Source of the DNA: an uncultured Oscillospiraceae bacterium
GTDB taxonomy: Bacteria > Bacillota > Clostridia > Oscillospirales > Acutalibacteraceae
NCBI GenBank assembly: GCA_900552925.1
Contig: USBH01000050.1
Coordinates: 1 to 9,577 of the forward strand
Length of the DNA stretch: 9,577 nucleotides
Reading direction: 5' to 3'
Part shown: positions 7,106 to 9,577 of the stretch, piece by piece
Position numbering within the stretch: position 1 is the stretch's first letter
Layout of the letters: every line of letters begins with the position of its first letter
Notes under the pieces: model-generated
The model's database searches: none
The model's input: only the letters and a program-made list of their open reading frames with translations
Told to the model about the DNA's origin: nothing
Translations under genes and position numbers: made by a program

Positions 7106-7151
7106 CAATTGCTTTCTCTGGTATGCAATCGGAGAAAGCAATTGTTTTATT
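7106..7151 (+). terminator. Strong intrinsic terminator of nifS-nifU
   Basis: CAATTGCTTTCTC (7106-7118) is exactly complementary to GAGAAAGCAATTG (7132-7144), a 13-bp stem with a 13-nt loop. TTTTATT follows immediately, so it should terminate rightward transcription coming from nifU. There is no T-tract in the other direction. Confidence 0.85.
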
Positions 7152-7201
7152 CAGCATACTCTTCTCTTATGTGAATTTATCCATCAAAATCAATATTTTA
7201 C

Positions 7202-7225
7202 ACTTTGAACCAGCAATGTCAAAGT
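7202..7225. repeat. Short inverted repeat upstream of the chain-length-protein promoter
   Basis: ACTTTGA (7202-7208) is exactly inverted as TCAAAGT (7219-7225) with a 10-nt spacer. It lies about 68 bp upstream of the -35 box at 7293 in an A/T-rich gap that holds no convincing gene. It could be an operator half-site pair or chance. Confidence 0.3.
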
Positions 7226-7292
7226 CTGCCGGAAATTCACAAATTCTGTACCGCTTGTATTGCGCAAAATTTGTTTTTTCCTATTATTTGTG

Positions 7293-7321
7293 TTGCAATA
7301 CTGTAAGGTTTTTGCTATACT
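7293..7321 (+). promoter_or_regulatory. Promoter of the Wzz-like gene
   Basis: TTGCAA (7293-7298), a 17-bp spacer and TATACT (7316-7321). The expected start near 7328 gives a leader of about 50 nt before the ATG at 7378. The gene therefore has its own vegetative-type promoter, isolated from nifU by the terminator at 7106-7151. Confidence 0.8.
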
Positions 7322-7377
7322 AGTCTTGTTATGTTGATTCATCTGACAATTTCCAAGTTTTGCAAAGGAATGGTGTT

Positions 7378-8577
7378 ATGAATAATACTGCTGAGTACGA
7401 AAATGAAATTGATTTAAAGAAACTATGCATTTATATCTTGCGGAAATGGAAGGTGCTGCTCATCGCTTTTGTGGTTGGCGCCCTCCTTTTGGGTCTGGTA
7501 AAAGCTTTTTCTTCTCCCGAGTTGGTAACAGACACCGCACTGGTAGAAGCAAACCAGACTAAAATCACAGAGTATCAGACCGCATTGAGCACAAATCAAA
7601 GCACACTGAGCACAAACAAAAGCACAATTGCATCCAACAAAAATCAGATCAGCATAAACGAAGCGGCAATTGAAGATCAAAACCAGACGCTTAAAGACCT
7701 GCGTGATGTTCTGGATACACACGAGCAGATGCTGGATGAGCTGGAAGCCATGCAGGATACAGCAGGCCTGACCAATGACGAGCAGGTCGTTGTGTTGGAT
7801 CGCGCTGCCGAGATGACCGGCAGAATCTACGATCTGAACGCAGAGATCGCCGATGTTCGAGAAAGCATCACCAATTATGAAAGTCAGATAGAAACGCTTC
7901 AGCAGGACAACGAAAATCTTGAAGCCGCAAATAAAACCTTAACCGCAACCATCGAAAGCCAGCAGACGGAGATCGACCGGCTGACGGCTGAAATGGAGCC
8001 GAAACAGATGCCGGTCAGTACGGGCGATATTGTTACATATACGATTATCGGTGCTTTGCTCGGTATCATTCTTGTGTGTATCTGGCTGTGTATAAAATAC
8101 ATCTTCAGCAAGAAGTTAAAGGACGAGCAGGACTTGGTCGGACGGTATGGTTTTTATATTTTAGGTGTGTTTAACGATATAAACACCAAACAGCAGGACC
8201 TTATCAACCGGTTATTGGACAAATGGGCCGGTATCAGAAGAGATCAGAACACAGAGGACGAATATCGCCTCATTGCTGCAAAAATTCAGATGTCCGAGAA
8301 CAAGCAGCCGATGCATCATCTCATGGTAACCGGTACACTTCCGTTCGAAATGCTTCAGGAGGTTGAAGCTAAATTAAAGAGTTTCCTGCCTGCTGAACAA
8401 TATGAAATCCATGCTGCGGAAAATCTTGCATATAACTCCGATGTTCTGACACAGATCAAGCAGTATGAGATTGTTTTGGTTGAGAAAAAGGATGCCTCTG
8501 ATGTTCGAGAAATTGAAGGGTTGGCTGAGGTCTTAAAGGTAAGTGAAGTGCACGTCGTTGGTGCGATTGTTCTGTAA
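7378..8577 (+). CDS. Wzz/PCP-like coiled-coil membrane protein with degenerate BY-kinase-like tail
   Basis: This 399-residue protein has the layout of Gram-positive polysaccharide co-polymerases fused to a tyrosine autokinase. The N-terminal EIDLKKLCIYILRKWK (10-25) and helix 26-44 match the Wzz start. Residues 55-207 form a Ser/Thr/Asn/Gln-rich heptad coiled coil in place of the usual beta-rich outer domain. A second helix lies at 219-243, then KLKDEQDLVGRYGFYILGVF (246-265), like the juxtamembrane motif of CapA/Wzz proteins. The tail 294-399 follows BY-kinase order (EYRLIAAKIQM, then HHLMVTGTLPFEM, then QYEIVLVEK, then VVGAIVL). However, at the Walker-A place it has TGTLPFEM without the Gly-Lys-Ser, and the Walker A' Asp region is gone. 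If the alignment holds, it is a pseudokinase: it could regulate capsule or exopolysaccharide length but not autophosphorylate. ATG 7378 has AAAGGA 8 nt upstream; a TTG at 7360 would overlap that ribosome site. The A/T-rich composition unlike the genes to its left suggests transfer. No glycosyltransferase neighbours are in view. Confidence 0.75.
   Translation: MNNTAEYENEIDLKKLCIYILRKWKVLLIAFVVGALLLGLVKAFSSPELVTDTALVEANQTKITEYQTALSTNQSTLSTNKSTIASNKNQISINEAAIEDQNQTLKDLRDVLDTHEQMLDELEAMQDTAGLTNDEQVVVLDRAAEMTGRIYDLNAEIADVRESITNYESQIETLQQDNENLEAANKTLTATIESQQTEIDRLTAEMEPKQMPVSTGDIVTYTIIGALLGIILVCIWLCIKYIFSKKLKDEQDLVGRYGFYILGVFNDINTKQQDLINRLLDKWAGIRRDQNTEDEYRLIAAKIQMSENKQPMHHLMVTGTLPFEMLQEVEAKLKSFLPAEQYEIHAAENLAYNSDVLTQIKQYEIVLVEKKDASDVREIEGLAEVLKVSEVHVVGAIVL
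7582..7665 (+). repeat. 21-bp tandem repeats coding heptads of the coiled coil
   Basis: Four successive 21-bp units encode ALSTNQS, TLSTNKS, TIASNKN and QISINEA. The first two are nearly identical at DNA level (both contain TGAGCACAAA and end AAAGC or AAAAGC); the later ones are increasingly diverged. The pattern indicates growth of the coiled coil by duplication of a single heptad. Confidence 0.75.
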
Positions 8578-8636
8578 ACTTTGAGATCTAAGCCCCCAAA
8601 AACAGTTCGTAAACGTTATATCCAAGATAAAATATT

Positions 8637-8692
8637 AAAGCACAGGTAAAATGCTTAGAAAATAAGCTTTTACCTGTGCTTTGCATTTTTTT
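8637..8692 (+). terminator. Very strong intrinsic terminator of the Wzz-like gene
   Basis: AAAGCACAGGTAAAA (8637-8651) is exactly complementary to TTTTACCTGTGCTTT (8668-8682). The stem continues with GCTTA (8653-8657) and TAAGC (8663-8667) after one bulged T. GCA and seven T follow (8686-8692). It lies 60 nt after the stop codon at 8577. The T-tract ends exactly where the insertion sequence begins. Confidence 0.9.
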
Positions 8693-8720
8693 GATAAGGT
8701 ACAATAAATTTCGCAAAAAG
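8693..8720 (+). repeat. Left terminal inverted repeat of the IS256-type element
   Basis: The stretch opens GATAAGGTACAATAAA and continues to AAAAAG. From memory, it resembles the IS256 terminus, which opens GATAAAGTCCGTATAATT and ends in a run of A and G. The right-hand partner is absent from the window, so the repeat cannot be confirmed internally. Confidence 0.65.
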
Positions 8721-8740
8721 AAAAGTAGCTAAAAAGAGAC

Positions 8741-8806
8741 ATGGTTTGCAGAACTCTGGTAGAATGAAGTTGCGACACACCATTCTGAAAGGAGACAGCA
8801 AACCAT
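8741..8806 (+). promoter_or_regulatory. Hairpin covering the transposase ribosome site and start
   Basis: ATGGTTTGC (8741-8749) pairs with GCAAACCAT (8798-8806), and inside it AGAATG (8761-8766) pairs with CATTCT (8781-8786). The ribosome site AAAGGAG (8788-8794) lies between the two right arms and the first two bases of the start position lie in the outer stem. Such a structure would block translation of transcripts entering from outside the element, as known for IS10 and IS50. For this element the role is inference. Confidence 0.55.
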
Positions 8807-9522
8807 ATCTGAGAAGATTGTACAGCTTAACGAAGAAGTAATCCAGGGTCAAATCAAGGAGCTGGTACGAGGCAGCGTAGAGGAAACTCTTAACGAACTG
8901 CTGGAGGCTGAAGCGGAGAAGCTGACCCAGGCGGCCCGGTACGAGCGCAATGAGCAGCGTCAGGGCTATCGCAGCGGCCACTACAGCCGGAACCTCACTA
9001 CCACTTCCGGGGACGTTACTCTGAAGGTACCCAAGCTCAAAGGAATCTCCTTTGAGACCGCTATCATAGAGCGGTATCGCCGTCGTGAAAGCAGCGTAGA
9101 AGAAGGCCTCATCGAGATGTACTTGGCCGGAGTATCCGTCCGGCGTGTGGAGGATATTACCGAGGCTCTGTGGGGCAGCAAGGTGTCGCCATCTACCATC
9201 AGCGAGCTGAACAAGAAAGCGTATGTCCATATTGAGGATTGGCGCAACCGCCCTTTACGGGGTGGGCATTACCCGTATGTCTACGTGGACGGAATCTACC
9301 TGCGCCGAAAGCTGGGAATGGGGATGTTCCATCCCCAGAGAGTTTGAAAATGTAGCCATTCTGGTGGCGATCGCGGTGAATGAGGACGGATACCGTGAAG
9401 TTCTTGGCGCCGCCGAAGGCATGAAAGAGGACAAAGCCAGCTGGGTCAGCTTCTTCCAGTGGCTCCGCAGCCGTGGCCTGGATGGGGTCAAGCTGGTGGT
9501 TGGAGACAAGTGCCTTGGTATG
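8805..9522 (+). pseudogene. Broken IS256-family transposase
   Basis: The first reading frame (8805-9347, 180 codons) gives SEKIVQLNEEV, then RSGHYSRNL, VTLKVPKLKG, YLAGVSVRRVEDI and YVYVDGIYLRR, with the first DDE-type Asp at codon 162. It ends at TGA 9345-9347. The second frame takes up EFENVAILVAIAVNEDGYREV from 9340 to VGDKCLGM, with the second catalytic Asp at 9505-9507. The third catalytic residue (Glu) and the rest are missing after about 9522. The two frames differ by a net +19 nt against the spacing I remember for the family. A good AAAGGAG (8788-8794) leads to ATA (8805-8807) where the family has ATG, and no in-frame ATG, GTG or TTG lies between the upstream stop (8760-8762) and this point. 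The gene is therefore dead on three counts: start, frame and 3' end. Confidence 0.9.
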
Positions 9523-9577
9523 TGTAGAGCTACAATACAAATTGGACAGAGAGGAAAAAGAAGAGAGAAAAAAGTAG
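9523..9577. other. Unidentified purine-rich sequence joined to the broken IS
   Basis: From about 9523 the sequence no longer matches the transposase and becomes A/G-rich up to the window edge. One frame reads VELQYKLDREEKEERKKV without a stop, a plausible charged helical protein start or interior, but there is no ATG. The other frame merely extends the transposase frame with RGKRREKK-type residues. The stretch is too short to assign; it may be the edge of a second mobile element. Confidence 0.4.

Larger units (their letters stand above)
8693..9522 (+). mobile_element. Truncated IS256-family insertion sequence
   Basis: The element runs from a left end that begins GATAAGGTACAATAAA at 8693 to the point where transposase similarity stops, about 9522. 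The right third of the transposase gene and the right terminal repeat are missing, replaced by unrelated sequence. The left end begins directly behind the T-tract of the preceding terminator. No target-site duplication can be checked because the right end is lost. The copy cannot move by itself, though a full-length relative elsewhere could in principle act on the remaining left end only. Confidence 0.85.

Noticed and set aside
7008..7323. Two overlapping 66-codon plus-strand frames between nifU and the Wzz-like gene
   Set aside because: They run through the terminator at 7106-7151 and the promoter region, lack ribosome sites and resemble nothing; they are chance frames in A/T-rich DNA.
7582..7665. 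Possible CRISPR-like array
   Set aside because: The 21-bp units are contiguous, in frame and coding, with no spacers; they are coiled-coil heptads.
9303..9348. Programmed ribosomal frameshift joining the two transposase frames
   Set aside because: A +1 shift would be required rather than the -1 shift typical of IS elements. IS256-family transposases are made from a single frame, and the gene is also truncated and lacks a start codon.

Overview
The window looks like a chromosomal segment from a low-oxygen, GC-rich member of the Clostridia. An Oscillospiraceae/Ruminococcaceae-type gut bacterium (Faecalibacterium/Gemmiger-like) is my best guess. The reasons are the Firmicute gene set (GdpP, RNase J, and a NifS-NifU pair without the proteobacterial isc genes), sigma-A promoters with AGGAGG-type ribosome sites, and strongly G/C-biased third positions in the first 7 kb. 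The assignment is inference; no rRNA or marker phylogeny is available here.

Left part (1-3913, minus strand): one transcription unit reads leftward from a near-consensus sigma-A promoter at about 3885-3913. It passes through a ~170-nt leader holding a tandem 12-bp repeat and a strong hairpin, then an RNase J gene (rnj) with a ~150-residue basic, low-complexity N-terminal extension. After a 28-nt gap comes gdpP, the membrane-bound c-di-AMP phosphodiesterase, which runs off the left edge without its C-terminal DHHA1 domain. RNA turnover and cyclic-di-AMP turnover (which yields the dinucleotide pApA) are thus coupled in one operon.

Middle part (3914-6977, plus strand): a divergent promoter drives a single aminoglycoside-phosphotransferase-fold kinase of unknown substrate. 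After a 416-bp gap with no convincing gene, a strong promoter with a structured leader drives nifS (cysteine desulfurase) and nifU/iscU (Fe-S scaffold), a minimal two-gene Fe-S assembly operon. A pseudoknot-like element and one or two intrinsic terminators follow it.

Right part (about 7000-9577): base composition drops abruptly to A/T-rich. This accessory segment has an orphan gene with its own promoter and very strong terminator. It encodes a Wzz/PCP-like protein: two membrane helices, a long heptad-repeat coiled coil, and a cytoplasmic tail that looks like a bacterial tyrosine (BY) kinase domain without its P-loop. Directly at the end of that terminator's T-tract begins an IS256-family insertion sequence. 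The IS is broken: it has no canonical start codon (ATA where ATG is expected), a frameshift plus a small palindromic insertion in the middle, and it is cut off at about 9522 by unrelated purine-rich sequence that reaches the right edge.

The points most worth a second look are the pseudo-BY-kinase chain-length protein, the structured leader of rnj, the pseudoknot behind nifU, and the layered damage in the IS element.
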